Positions 34,022 to 42,160 of a stretch of DNA of 64,000 bases are shown here, one piece after another; positions within the stretch are counted from its first letter, which is position 1; the number at the start of each line of letters is the position of its first letter. Below the pieces are notes generated by a model, which made no database searches, had not been told where the DNA came from, and saw nothing but the letters and a program-made list of their open reading frames with translations. The DNA lies in NCBI GenBank assembly GCA_025356665.1, contig JANXRV010000094.1:23160-87159 (forward strand), written 5' to 3'. The stretch is from CAITSH01 sp025356665. Lineage in GTDB: Bacteria > Pseudomonadota > Gammaproteobacteria > Burkholderiales > SG8-39. Made by a program: the position numbers and the translations under genes.

Positions 34022-35959
34022 CTAAGCGCCGGCAAGGCGTACGCGCAAGGCCCGCAGCGAGCCCAGAATCAGCCGTCCCACCGAACTTTCTTCCGCCGTC
34101 ACTTTTTCCACGCTGTCAGGCTTGTCAACCTTCTGTTGCAGCAGCAACTTGGGCTGCGCCTTGTATTTCTGGAATTGCGCCATCGCGGCGGCAACGTGCT
34201 GCTGCAAGGTCGGCAGCTTCAACGGTTTGTTCAGGAAGCGGAAAATCTGCGCCTGGTTGATCAACTCGATCACCAGATCCGAGTCCGAGGCGGCGGTCAT
34301 CGCGATGGTAAGAATCTGCGGATGTTCGCGCTTGAGCATCTTGAACAGCGTACGGTTGTCCTGCTGGCTGCCCTCGATGTCGGCCACAAGGACGGCGACC
34401 GATTCGTCGCGCAATACGTCGAGCGCACTCAGCAGGTCCGGCGCGTGCAGTATGCGATATTGCGTTCCAAACAAGTCGCGCGCGGCCAGATAGATTTCCC
34501 GGTCGTCATCAACGATCAGCACCGCCTCGCCGGGCTTCGCGCCGCCAACCACCGCCGCCGGCGCGTCCTCGAGCGCAAGGCCGATTGCCGCCGCGTCCGA
34601 CAGCAGGGTACGGATTTCAGCCGTGTTCCAAGGCTTGTTGGCAAAGCGGTAGACCTCGCCTTCGTTGATCGAACCGATGATTGCCGCCAGATCGGAGTAT
34701 CCGGTCAGCAGGATGCGCACGGTATTGGGCGAGGTCATCTTCGCCTTGGAGAGCAGCTCGGTGCCATTCATGTTGGGCATGCGCTGGTCGCTAACCAGGA
34801 CGTGAAAATGCCGCTCCTTGAGCCACACCAGCGCCTGTGCCGCATCGGTCGTGACGTGCACGTCGTAATGCTGCTTGAACAGCAGCTTGAGCGCCGAAAG
34901 AATGCGCTCGTCGTCGTCGACAAACAGCACGCTGGGACGCACCGTCTGCGCGCCTGCCGCGACACCGGGCAGGGTGGTGCGCGCAGCAGAGGTGTCGATC
35001 TTGCGTGTCACCGAGGTAAAGTCGATTTTGCGTATCGCCCCCGGCGTCATCACCGTACGCAGCGGCAGCGGCGTCATATGCGTCATATGCGTCAGCTGCA
35101 CGGTCTGATCCGGATCGGCGATGCCATCCCAGATCTCGCCGTCAAAAGCCGCATCCATGGCCCTGGCAAAAGCCTCCGCGTCAATGAACCGATCGACTGA
35201 TTTGACCGCCAGCGCCTTGAGCAACACCGCGTCGAACGCGCTGTGCAAATCAGGATTAACCTCGCTCGGCGGCACCGGCGGCGTATGCAGCACCGCGTGC
35301 ATAAGCGCGCCGAGCGAGTCGCCGATGAACGGCTTGCGTCCGGTCAGCAATTCATACAGGGCGACACCGGCGGAAAAAATGTCCGCGCGGGCGTCGATGG
35401 CCTGCCCCTGAAACTGCTCGGGCGACATGTAACTGGGGGTGCCCAGGACCGTACCCATCTGCGTCAGTTTTAACGAGTCGATCTGGGCGATGCCAAAGTC
35501 GGACACCTTGACGCGCCAATCGGTCGTCATCATCAGATTGGAGGGCTTGATATCACGGTGCACCACGCCTTGGCCGTGCGCAAAAAACAGCGCCCCCAGG
35601 ATCTGCCCGACCAGCGGACGCGCCCGGTCGGCGGCCAGCGGCACGCCCGGCGTGAGGTATTCGTTCAGCCCGCGCCCGTCGACGAACTCCATGGCGATGT
35701 AGGCATGCTCGCCATCTTCACCGTACTCGTACACGCTGACTATGTTCGGGTGCAGCAGCCGGCCGGCCGCCTGCGCTTCCCGCTTGAAACGATCGAGCAG
35801 GTCCTGCGCTTCGGCCGGATCGAGCAGGCGCTTGATCACCGTCTTTAGCGCCACCGGGCGCTGGATTACCGGGTCGAGGGCGCGGTAGACGACGCCCATG
35901 CCGCCGCGGCCCAACTCGCGCTCGATGGTGTATTTGCCGATTTTTTGCGGGAGGGTCAT
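34022..35959 (-). CDS. Serine/threonine protein kinase with two C-terminal receiver domains
   Basis: A 645-residue protein. The Hanks-type kinase at about 10-270 has GRGGMGVVYRA, Lys39 in VALKTV, HRDIKPSNL, DFGIAQ and PSYMSPEQ. A linker leads to receiver 1 at about 342-460 (VLFVDDDERILSALKLLF, Asp in VLVSDQRMPNMNGTELL, LTGYSD, NKPW) and receiver 2 at about 480-600 (VLIVDDDREIYLAARDLF, Asp in VLVADIEGSQQDN, NKPLK). No membrane segment. It is coupled to the upstream histidine kinase by an ATGA overlap, so that kinase probably phosphorylates the receivers. Kinase targets are unknown; the FHA protein at 38387 is a candidate reader. Confidence 0.9.
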   Translation of the reverse strand: MTLPQKIGKYTIERELGRGGMGVVYRALDPVIQRPVALKTVIKRLLDPAEAQDLLDRFKREAQAAGRLLHPNIVSVYEYGEDGEHAYIAMEFVDGRGLNEYLTPGVPLAADRARPLVGQILGALFFAHGQGVVHRDIKPSNLMMTTDWRVKVSDFGIAQIDSLKLTQMGTVLGTPSYMSPEQFQGQAIDARADIFSAGVALYELLTGRKPFIGDSLGALMHAVLHTPPVPPSEVNPDLHSAFDAVLLKALAVKSVDRFIDAEAFARAMDAAFDGEIWDGIADPDQTVQLTHMTHMTPLPLRTVMTPGAIRKIDFTSVTRKIDTSAARTTLPGVAAGAQTVRPSVLFVDDDERILSALKLLFKQHYDVHVTTDAAQALVWLKERHFHVLVSDQRMPNMNGTELLSKAKMTSPNTVRILLTGYSDLAAIIGSINEGEVYRFANKPWNTAEIRTLLSDAAAIGLALEDAPAAVVGGAKPGEAVLIVDDDREIYLAARDLFGTQYRILHAPDLLSALDVLRDESVAVLVADIEGSQQDNRTLFKMLKREHPQILTIAMTAASDSDLVIELINQAQIFRFLNKPLKLPTLQQHVAAAMAQFQKYKAQPKLLLQQKVDKPDSVEKVTAEESSVGRLILGSLRALRVRLAGA

Positions 35960-37806
35960 GCGGCGAGCTGCACGGTTTTCGCCAGCTCGGCCTGCTGCGT
36001 GACATCGGCGGGCAGCGTGATGGTAAAGCGCGTCCCCCGTCCGATCACCGAATCCACTTCAATACGGCCGCTGTGCTCGGCAATGATCTTGTAGGCAATC
36101 GACAATCCCAGTCCGGTACCTTCGCCGACTTTTTTGGTCGTAAAGAACGGGTCGAATATTTTTGGCAACACCTCCGCGGGTATGCCGCTGCCGTTATCCT
36201 CTATTTCGACGCATACGCTGGCACCACGCAGCACCGTGCGCAGCGTAATGACGCCGTTGTCCCCGGTTGCCTGCGCTGCATTGGAGATCAGGTTGAGGAA
36301 CACCTGGTTGATCTGCGACGGGGAGCCGGTGATGTGCGCATACGGCGCGAGTTCTTTCTTGATAATTTTGGTCTTGACCAGGTTCTTGGCAATGACCAGC
36401 GTGCTCTCAAGGCCTTCATTGAGGTCGAATCGCGCGGTTTTGGCGCGATCCGGGCGGCTGAAGTTTTTCAGGTTGAGCACGATTTCCGAAATCTGGTCGA
36501 TGCCGTACAAGCCGTCCTTTACCAGGTTCGAAAGTTCGGCGGCGCCGTGGCCCTGCTCCGCTGCAAGGCAAAGATCCCGAACGCGCGCAAACTGCGCGGA
36601 AATCCTGTCCTCGGACGCCTCGCCCGAACTGAGCAGATCAAGCAGTTGGCGCGTTTCGACAGCCATCTCGGAGGCGTGCGGCAGTTGCTCTTCCAGCACC
36701 TCAAGCCCGCTGCGCACGTAGGCCAGCGGCGTATTGATTTCATGCGCCACCCCGGCAATCATCTGTCCGAGGGAGGACATTTTTTCCGACTGGATGAGCG
36801 CGCTCTCCGAGTCCTTGAGGTGCTGCAGCGCGTCAGCCAGTTCCGTCGTGCGCTCGGTCACGCGATGCTCAAGATTCTCGTTGACCGACGCAAGCTCGGC
36901 GTTCTTTCTCTGGATGAGCTGGTAACTGTGCGCCAGCCGCCAGGCCAGCCAGACCATCAGCGCGAGCACAATCGCCGAATAACCGATCAACAACGTACGG
37001 TAAAAGTTCGTCGCCTCGGTTATCTGCTGCTTTTCCGACTCGAGCGCCCGCTCAAGCGCGACCAGGCGCTGCTGCGTCGGCAGCGCGGCAATCTCGTTGA
37101 GGATGCCGTCTTCGATGGCTTTTTGCTTTTGCACGCTGCGAAACTTCTCTATCAGCGCGGTTACCGTGGGTCCGACATCGCCCGGAGAGGCGGCGACCTT
37201 GCCGCCAAGGTCGTTCAGGCTCGAATCAATGCGCGGCAACGCCGATGCGTCGTTGAGAAGGTTGTACTTGAGCGTTTCGGTGAGCAACTCGTTGATGCGC
37301 AGCCCGAGCGTGGAATACGACTCGGCCATTTGCACGCCCTTGGGGCCCTTTACCTGCGCCGCGTCACTCTGCAGTTCGCGCAATTGGGCCAAAAACTCCT
37401 GGCTCTCGTCGGTAACAAAGCGCAGCGACTCCTTGAGAATCTTGTTTTGTTCAGCAAAGCGCGTGGTGACCGCCTTTTTCTGTGCAAATACTTCAGCCAA
37501 CCCGGCGGCGCCGTCGACCGCAGCGGACAACCCAAGGGCAGCGGCCGCCGCGCTCAGCTTGACGGTGGATTCGCGCACCCGATCAGCCGGCGCCTGGCCG
37601 GCGGCGTAGTTGCGGTTGATACCGGTCTTGGCACGCAGGGAATCAACCGTCCATTCCGCATCGAGGGCCTCCAACTCGCGCAAGTCGGCAATGAGCGCAT
37701 CTTCGCGCAGGAATTGGGTGGCCTGGGTCTTGGCATAAAGAAACCAGAGCACTCCGGCAAGCGCCAGGACGAGGCCGAAAGTCGCCAGTTGGCGAAGTTT
37801 TTTCAT
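35956..37806 (-). CDS. Membrane sensor histidine kinase with periplasmic all-helical (DAHL-like) domain
   Basis: A 616-residue kinase. The frame starts at a GTG (37809), but ATG at 37806 with AAGGGAG upstream is preferred. One membrane helix at about 6-24, a long helical periplasmic domain to about 265 (LEALDAEWTVDSLRAKTGIN fits DAHL sensors), a second membrane helix (LLIGYSAIVLALMVWLAW), a coiled coil, then the H-box IAGVAHEINTPLAYVRSGLE and ATPase boxes NLISNAAQA, DNGSGIPAEVLPKIFDPFF and GTGLGLSIAYKI. The signal sensed is unknown. The bufferin-like gene lies 65 bp upstream, so the two may be co-transcribed. Confidence 0.88.
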   Translation of the reverse strand: MKKLRQLATFGLVLALAGVLWFLYAKTQATQFLREDALIADLRELEALDAEWTVDSLRAKTGINRNYAAGQAPADRVRESTVKLSAAAAALGLSAAVDGAAGLAEVFAQKKAVTTRFAEQNKILKESLRFVTDESQEFLAQLRELQSDAAQVKGPKGVQMAESYSTLGLRINELLTETLKYNLLNDASALPRIDSSLNDLGGKVAASPGDVGPTVTALIEKFRSVQKQKAIEDGILNEIAALPTQQRLVALERALESEKQQITEATNFYRTLLIGYSAIVLALMVWLAWRLAHSYQLIQRKNAELASVNENLEHRVTERTTELADALQHLKDSESALIQSEKMSSLGQMIAGVAHEINTPLAYVRSGLEVLEEQLPHASEMAVETRQLLDLLSSGEASEDRISAQFARVRDLCLAAEQGHGAAELSNLVKDGLYGIDQISEIVLNLKNFSRPDRAKTARFDLNEGLESTLVIAKNLVKTKIIKKELAPYAHITGSPSQINQVFLNLISNAAQATGDNGVITLRTVLRGASVCVEIEDNGSGIPAEVLPKIFDPFFTTKKVGEGTGLGLSIAYKIIAEHSGRIEVDSVIGRGTRFTITLPADVTQQAELAKTVQLAA

Positions 37807-37871
37807 CACGCTCCCTTTTTATGGCGCTCCCGCCACCGGCCGCCACGGCCGGGGGAACGGGGGCGAGTGAA

Positions 37872-38156
37872 TCAGGACTTGGGAGCAGGCGCCGAGGCCG
37901 GGGTCGCCGCAGCCAGTTTACCGCCGACTTTCAGGCAGGTTCCTTTGGCGACATAAGACCATTCGTCGGGAGCATTATCGGTTTTGGAGTAACCGGCACA
38001 GGCGTGCACCGAATTGGCGCACGAATTTTTACCGGCCTTGGATACACCGAAACATTTTTCCTTGGCGGCTTTGTCATCGGCCGCAGAGGCGGCAGAAACA
38101 ACACCGAGGGCAAGAAAACCGGCAAGGGCGGAACGGATGATCAGATTGTGGTTCAT
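37872..38156 (-). CDS. Orphan bufferin-type precursor peptide (DUF2282)
   Basis: A 94-residue exported peptide: signal peptide MNHNLIIRSALAGFLALGVV to ASA, then KEKCFGVSKAGKNSCANSVH, ACAGYSKTDNAPDEW and KGTCLKVGGK. The four core Cys and surrounding pattern are those of BufA1 peptides, which are modified on cysteine by an MNIO enzyme (BufB) and bind copper. No bufB/bufC lie next to it; the modification genes are at 58434-60078. The promoter matches that of the other precursor (separate entry). It also has AAGGAATCC as ribosome site. Modification by the distant BufB is an inference. Confidence 0.85.
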   Translation of the reverse strand: MNHNLIIRSALAGFLALGVVSAASAADDKAAKEKCFGVSKAGKNSCANSVHACAGYSKTDNAPDEWSYVAKGTCLKVGGKLAAATPASAPAPKS

Positions 38157-38218
38157 GGCTTTGGATTCCTTATTCGAGGACGAGGACGAGCTTGGTCAAG
38201 GATGATTCCGACTTCTGA

Positions 38219-38251
38219 CCGTTGGTCGCATCCGGCCGCCATGCATTACAA
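38219..38251 (-). promoter_or_regulatory. ECF-sigma-type promoter of the orphan bufferin precursor
   Basis: On the minus strand TTGTAA (38251-38246) and CGACCAACGG (38228-38219) are separated by 17 bp. The same two boxes, 18 bp apart, precede the bufferin operon at 58007-58040. Both predict a leader of about 55 nt. The pattern resembles ECF sigma promoters. Confidence 0.65.
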
Positions 38252-38293
38252 AACTTTATAAAAATAGAAATTTTTATTTCTGAATAACCACTT

Positions 38294-38320
38294 GTGCGTC
38301 AAATGTGCGTCAAATGACGC
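38294..38320. repeat. Tandem 11-bp repeat with palindrome
   Basis: GTGCGTCAAAT is repeated at 38294-38304 and 38305-38315; the second copy forms the palindrome GCGTC-AAAT-GACGC (38307-38320). It lies between the cyclase gene and the orphan bufferin promoter and could be a regulator site. Confidence 0.45.
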
Positions 38321-38386
38321 TTCGCACCGGGAGACCGGTGGCCATTGGCCGTGCCTGACAATGGGCGGGATGGGGCGGTGCTACCC

Positions 38387-39271
38387 CTATAAACACTCGA
38401 AGGTGATGGCGTCAGCCGCACCGCTACCCGGAACGCCCAGGCTGACGCTGCCACTGGCGCGCAACAGCACCGAATCGCGGCGGATCATGAGTTCCTGCTC
38501 CGACCCGATTGATACATAAGTGCCGTTGGTCGAATCGTCCACAAGAAAGAACTGCACGCCCCTGCGCTCTATCCGCGCGTGCTTGCGCGAGGCCGTTTTT
38601 TCGTGAATCACCAGTTCGCAGCCCTTGTCGCGCCCCAGCCACAGCGCCGCCTTGTCCGGGGGAAACTCCATGCCCGCGCCGCCATGCGTCAGCTTGAGCC
38701 GGCCCTGCGCCTGCGGCCCGCGTACCGGTCGGAACACCTGCGTTGATTCCAGATCGTCCTCCCAGACAACCTCGAAAATGCGCAACGCGTCCTGCTTGCC
38801 CTTGACGTTAAGGGCGTCAAGGTCGCGGGTCGCTGCACGCAATTCCGGCCCAAGGGCATCTACGCTGGCGCCACTGGTGAGGATCTGCCTGCGGCGGGCG
38901 AGGCCGGCCAGCCGCGCCGCCGTATTCACCCCGTCGCCCCAGAAGTCGTTCTTGTCTTCAAGGACCTGGCCGTAGTGAAAGCCGATCTTGATCGCGAGGC
39001 TCACGCCCCCGGTGATTGGCAGCCCGTCCACCGCTGCCTGCATCGCCTTGGCCGCCTCACAGGCCGCATCTGCGCTGGGAAAGGCCGCCATAATCTCATC
39101 GCCGATGGTCTTGACCACCGCTCCCTGCCAGAGCGACACGTGCCTTGCGAGAACCTCAAGACAGGCGTCGATGGCCTGCGCCGCCGGTTTGTCGCCCAGC
39201 AATTCGTACAACGCGGTGCTGTCAGTGACGTCAGCGAACAAAATCGCGCGCTGTTTGGAGACAAGCGTCAT
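38387..39271 (-). CDS. Class III adenylate/guanylate cyclase fused to an FHA domain
   Basis: A 294-residue soluble protein. The cyclase domain covers about 5-170 with metal Asp14 in ILFADVTDSTALY, VVKTIGDEIMAAF (purine-contacting Lys and second Asp) and GDGVNTAARLAGLA (Asn/Arg transition-state pair), so it should be active. An FHA phosphothreonine-binding domain lies at about 205-285 (LWLGRDKGCELVIHEKTASRKHARIE, DDSTNGTYV). FHA domains bind Thr-phosphorylated partners, and a Ser/Thr kinase is 2.4 kb away, so kinase control of cyclic nucleotide production is plausible. Confidence 0.9.
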   Translation of the reverse strand: MTLVSKQRAILFADVTDSTALYELLGDKPAAQAIDACLEVLARHVSLWQGAVVKTIGDEIMAAFPSADAACEAAKAMQAAVDGLPITGGVSLAIKIGFHYGQVLEDKNDFWGDGVNTAARLAGLARRRQILTSGASVDALGPELRAATRDLDALNVKGKQDALRIFEVVWEDDLESTQVFRPVRGPQAQGRLKLTHGGAGMEFPPDKAALWLGRDKGCELVIHEKTASRKHARIERRGVQFFLVDDSTNGTYVSIGSEQELMIRRDSVLLRASGSVSLGVPGSGAADAITFECL

Positions 39272-39340
39272 GATCTACTCAAATACAGTTGGCAAGGCAA
39301 CCGGCACATCAGCGAAAAAGTCTGCGGCGCTTTCCTTGTG

Positions 39341-39670
39341 CTATTTCATTTTTGAATAGGAGGTCGGCGCGAGCATGGAGTTTTCCACGCGCACAACGAT
39401 CTGGCCGTCTTCCTCGGTTTTGGCACGCGCCTTGTGCCAGGCCGGATCGGCCGCAAACTTGTTCCACTTTTCCTCGCGCTCGGCGAGGCTCTTCCATTCA
39501 AGGATGTAAGTCAGCTTGTTGTTGCAGTTGTCGCCGATGTAGTCGGTGAAAAACCCGACCTGGCGGATGCCGTGCTTTTTCCACATCTTGAGCGTGACAT
39601 TGGCAAAGCGCGCGTTAAGCGCGGCCAGGCGGCCCGGAAGGGTATGGTAGATGCGCATTTCATAAATCAT
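39341..39670 (-). CDS. NIPSNAP family protein
   Basis: A 109-residue protein beginning MIYEMRIYHTLPGRLAALNARF, the NIPSNAP signature, with YILEWKSLAEREEKWNKFAADPAW in the middle. The fold is a dimeric ferredoxin-like alpha/beta barrel. Its role in bacteria is not established; some members are linked to degradation of small molecules. It lies 69 bp upstream of the cyclase gene in the same direction. Confidence 0.85.
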   Translation of the reverse strand: MIYEMRIYHTLPGRLAALNARFANVTLKMWKKHGIRQVGFFTDYIGDNCNNKLTYILEWKSLAEREEKWNKFAADPAWHKARAKTEEDGQIVVRVENSMLAPTSYSKMK

Positions 39671-39830
39671 GACGGGCTTTCCTATAGCGGTGTGGTGGGG
39701 ATGCTCCGATTTCCGGGGCGTACATCAATCAATTGCAGCTGCGGCCTGCAAGTCTAGCGCAAGGCTTGGGTATGGTATGCCTAAAGTCACCGTCAGACCG
39801 GAGACTCAATCCCCCGTTGCGCCGCAGCCG

Positions 39831-39842
39831 ATGCACTAACAT
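39831..39842 (+). promoter_or_regulatory. Shared 12-mer motif upstream of the histidine phosphatase gene
   Basis: ATGCACTAACAT, preceded by GCCGCAGC at 39821-39828, also occurs at 55514-55525 before the NADH dehydrogenase-SelD gene. TAACAT could be a -10 box. Confidence 0.4.
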
Positions 39843-39874
39843 CAGGCATGCGCCAAAAGCAGGAACCTCTCGCC

Positions 39875-40480
39875 ATGCAACAAAGTCCCCGGTTCGCAGC
39901 CGCCGCCATGCGCCGCATCTTCTTGCTGATCACGCTCGTGTTGGTTTGCGCGCCGCAGGTCCGCGCCGACGCCATCGCCGATGCCGCGCGCAGCGGTGGG
40001 GTGGCCCTGTTGATGCGCCATGCCACCGCGCCGGGCACCTTTGATCCGGACGGCTTCCGGCTGAACGATTGCCCGACCCAGCGCAACCTTTCTGACGCCG
40101 GACGGGACGAGGCGCGGCGCATTGGCGCCCACCTGAAGAAACGCGGCATCATCCCCGGCGAAGTACTGACCAGCCAATGGTGCCGCTGCCGGGAAACCGC
40201 CACGCTGGCGTTTGGCGCGGCACGCGACTGGCCGGCGCTGAATTCATTCGTGAGCAACCGCGACAGCGAGGCGCAGCAGGTTGCCGAAGTGCTCGAACGC
40301 CTCGCCAGAATGAAACCGGGTGACAAGCCTCTGGCGTTGGTAACCCACCAAGTCATCGTAACGGGGGTCAGCGGCGTATATCCGGAATCGGGTGAGGTTA
40401 TCGTGATGACGGCCGCGCGCCAGGACGGCAAGGTAGTCGTGAAGGTAATCGGCAGCATCAAGCCGAACGAGGCGAAATAG
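39875..40480 (+). CDS. Exported histidine phosphatase superfamily protein
   Basis: A 201-residue protein of the branch 1/2 histidine acid phosphatase fold. The catalytic motif is LLMRHATAPG near residue 45, followed by RNLSDAGRDEARRIGAHL and a conserved CRCRETATLAFG; ALVTHQVIV contains the second catalytic His. A signal peptide (RRIFLLITLVLVCAPQVRADA) sends it to the periplasm. Three in-frame ATGs exist (39848, 39875, 39908); the upstream motif argues against the first. Substrate unknown. Confidence 0.82.
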   Translation: MQQSPRFAAAAMRRIFLLITLVLVCAPQVRADAIADAARSGGVALLMRHATAPGTFDPDGFRLNDCPTQRNLSDAGRDEARRIGAHLKKRGIIPGEVLTSQWCRCRETATLAFGAARDWPALNSFVSNRDSEAQQVAEVLERLARMKPGDKPLALVTHQVIVTGVSGVYPESGEVIVMTAARQDGKVVVKVIGSIKPNEAK

Positions 40481-40597
40481 GCAAAGGTTTGCCCCCGATC
40501 AACAGGCGCGGCCAGCGCGAGAAAAGTTACCCGGTTTTCCCACTACAATGCCCCCACTTTCTCCAATCCGCAGCCCCACCTTGAAAGCGCATAGGCC

Positions 40598-41296
40598 ATG
40601 TTGAAGTACTACTACAACGCCTCACCCAACCCGATGAAGACCACCCTGATGCTCGAGGAGCTGGGTCTGCCCTATGAGGCGATCGCCATCGACACACGCA
40701 AGGGCGAGCAATTCTCCGCCGAATTGCTCAAGGTCAACCCTAACGCCAAGGTGCCCGCGATTGTGGACGGTACTGTTCGCGTGTTCGACAGCAACGCCAT
40801 CCTGCTCTACCTCGGTGACAAGGAAAAACGCTTTGTCGCGCCGGTCAGCGACAACGCCGCGCGCGGCGAGATGCTGTCCTGGCTGATGTTTATCGCCACG
40901 GGCGTGGGCCCGTTCTCGGGGCAATCGGTCCACTTTCGCCATGCCGCCCCCGAGCCCAAGGAATACGCCCTCAACCGCTACGACTTCGAGGCGCACCGCC
41001 ACTGGAAGATTGTCGAGGAGCGCCTCGGCGCTTCGCGCTACATGGCGGGCAAGGAATACTCGATCGTCGACATGGCCTGCTGGGGCTGGGCACGCATGAT
41101 GCCCTACGTGCTGGGCACCGGCGACGCCACCTGGGCCACCTACCCGAACATCAAGCGCCTGCTCGATGAAATCAACGCCCGCCCCGCCATGGCGCGCGTT
41201 GAAGCCCTGCGGACGCGCCAGGCATTCAAGGCCGAAATGGACGACGAGGCCAAGCGCTTCCTGTTCCCGCAAAACAGCCGGCTGAAGAAGGGCTAA
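40598..41296 (+). CDS. Glutathione S-transferase family protein
   Basis: A 232-residue GST with thioredoxin-like N-domain (MLKYYYNASPNPMKTTLMLEELG, VNPNAKVPAIVDG with the cis-Pro, FDSNAILLYLGDK) and helical C-domain (YSIVDMACWGWARM with the N-capping Asp). It resembles the GstB/YghU/YfcG types, which often have disulfide-reductase activity. A candidate TACAAT (40544) precedes it. A standalone gene with no obvious operon partners. Confidence 0.9.
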   Translation: MLKYYYNASPNPMKTTLMLEELGLPYEAIAIDTRKGEQFSAELLKVNPNAKVPAIVDGTVRVFDSNAILLYLGDKEKRFVAPVSDNAARGEMLSWLMFIATGVGPFSGQSVHFRHAAPEPKEYALNRYDFEAHRHWKIVEERLGASRYMAGKEYSIVDMACWGWARMMPYVLGTGDATWATYPNIKRLLDEINARPAMARVEALRTRQAFKAEMDDEAKRFLFPQNSRLKKG

Positions 41297-41331
41297 GCCA
41301 GCACGAATCGTCGCGCTCATCCGGAAATCGG

Positions 41332-41362
41332 CTGGAAACGCCCTCTGGCGCGGGTTTCGAGG
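41332..41362. repeat. REP-like hairpin, copy 3
   Basis: CTGGAAACGCC, CTCT, GGCGCGGG, TTTCGAGG forms an imperfect hairpin. It aligns with the minus strand of the element at 14754-14784. It lies after the GST gene, 103 bp... before the TPR gene end, in a non-coding gap. Confidence 0.5.
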
Positions 41363-41434
41363 GGCTAAGCGGGCCGGCTTTCGTGGTCATGCGCGTGAAA
41401 CCGACGACGTCGCGACCCGTACTCGTCAGCCGGG

Positions 41435-41905
41435 TTATTTTTTCGCCGGCCGTTTTTTGTATTCCTCGATGTCTTTTTTCAGGTCACGATACTCCTCGCA
41501 ACTCAGAAAACAGATCTTGTCGAGCGCGGCGAGGTGCTCCTCGGCCTTGGGCAGGTTGTTGACCAGCAGGTAGGCCTCGCCGACATACTCGTGCGCGCCC
41601 TTGTGCTTGGGGTCGAGGCGCAAGGCCTCAGCGTAACTCTTGAACGCGGCGTCCAGATTGTCCGACTTGCGGTAGGCATAGCCAAGATAATTGTGGATGT
41701 CGGCGTTGCCAGGGTCACGCGCCGCGGCCCGGCCAAAGTAATCGAGCGCGGACTTCCAGTTTTTTGACTCGATGGCTTTTTTCCCGGCGTCGTAGTCCGC
41801 GTCGCGCGCTACCGCCGCCGGCGGGTCCCCGGCCGCGAGCGCAACAGGTGCCGTCGGAGCGGCAAAAAACAAAAACAGCACGGCAATCAATAGCGTGGCT
41901 TTCAT
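41435..41905 (-). CDS. Exported tetratricopeptide-repeat protein
   Basis: A 156-residue protein with signal peptide (MKATLLIAVLFLFFAAPTAP, cut near ALA) and about three TPR units (KKAIESKNWKSALDYFGRAA, AYRKSDNLDAAFKSYAEALR, AYLLVNNLPKAEEHLAALDK). CFLSCEEYRDLKKDI near the end carries two Cys. An AAGGAGCAGACG ribosome site precedes the chosen ATG; the longer frame upstream has no support. It probably scaffolds periplasmic proteins; its partner is unknown. Confidence 0.8.
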   Translation of the reverse strand: MKATLLIAVLFLFFAAPTAPVALAAGDPPAAVARDADYDAGKKAIESKNWKSALDYFGRAAARDPGNADIHNYLGYAYRKSDNLDAAFKSYAEALRLDPKHKGAHEYVGEAYLLVNNLPKAEEHLAALDKICFLSCEEYRDLKKDIEEYKKRPAKK

Positions 41906-42160
41906 CGTCTGCTCCTTGGGGTGAATTGGCGGGCGGGCGCTCTGCGACAAGCCGGGGCGCGATGTCATTAACGACTACGATGCTAACACTCGGGCAGGAC
42001 GCCCTATTCCAAGCCCGCAGTGAATCCGGCGGGGATTACCTGTGGCGCTTCGGCTTGCTCCGCGCAATGACAATCCAGATCCAGCGCCAAATTCACCCTG
42101 CAATGGAACGCCCCCTTGCAGGACGCGGCCGACACGCCGAGGCCATGGCTTTCCGGCCTG

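Noticed and set aside
36073..37956. 627-residue plus-strand frame opposite the histidine kinase
   Set aside because: Arg/Gly/Leu-rich translation with no recognised domain, fully explained as the shadow of the kinase gene.
38253..38280. AT-rich hairpin TAAAAAT/ATTTTTA as terminator
   Set aside because: The stem is all A/T and weak, and lies in the promoter region of the orphan bufferin gene rather than next to a stop codon.
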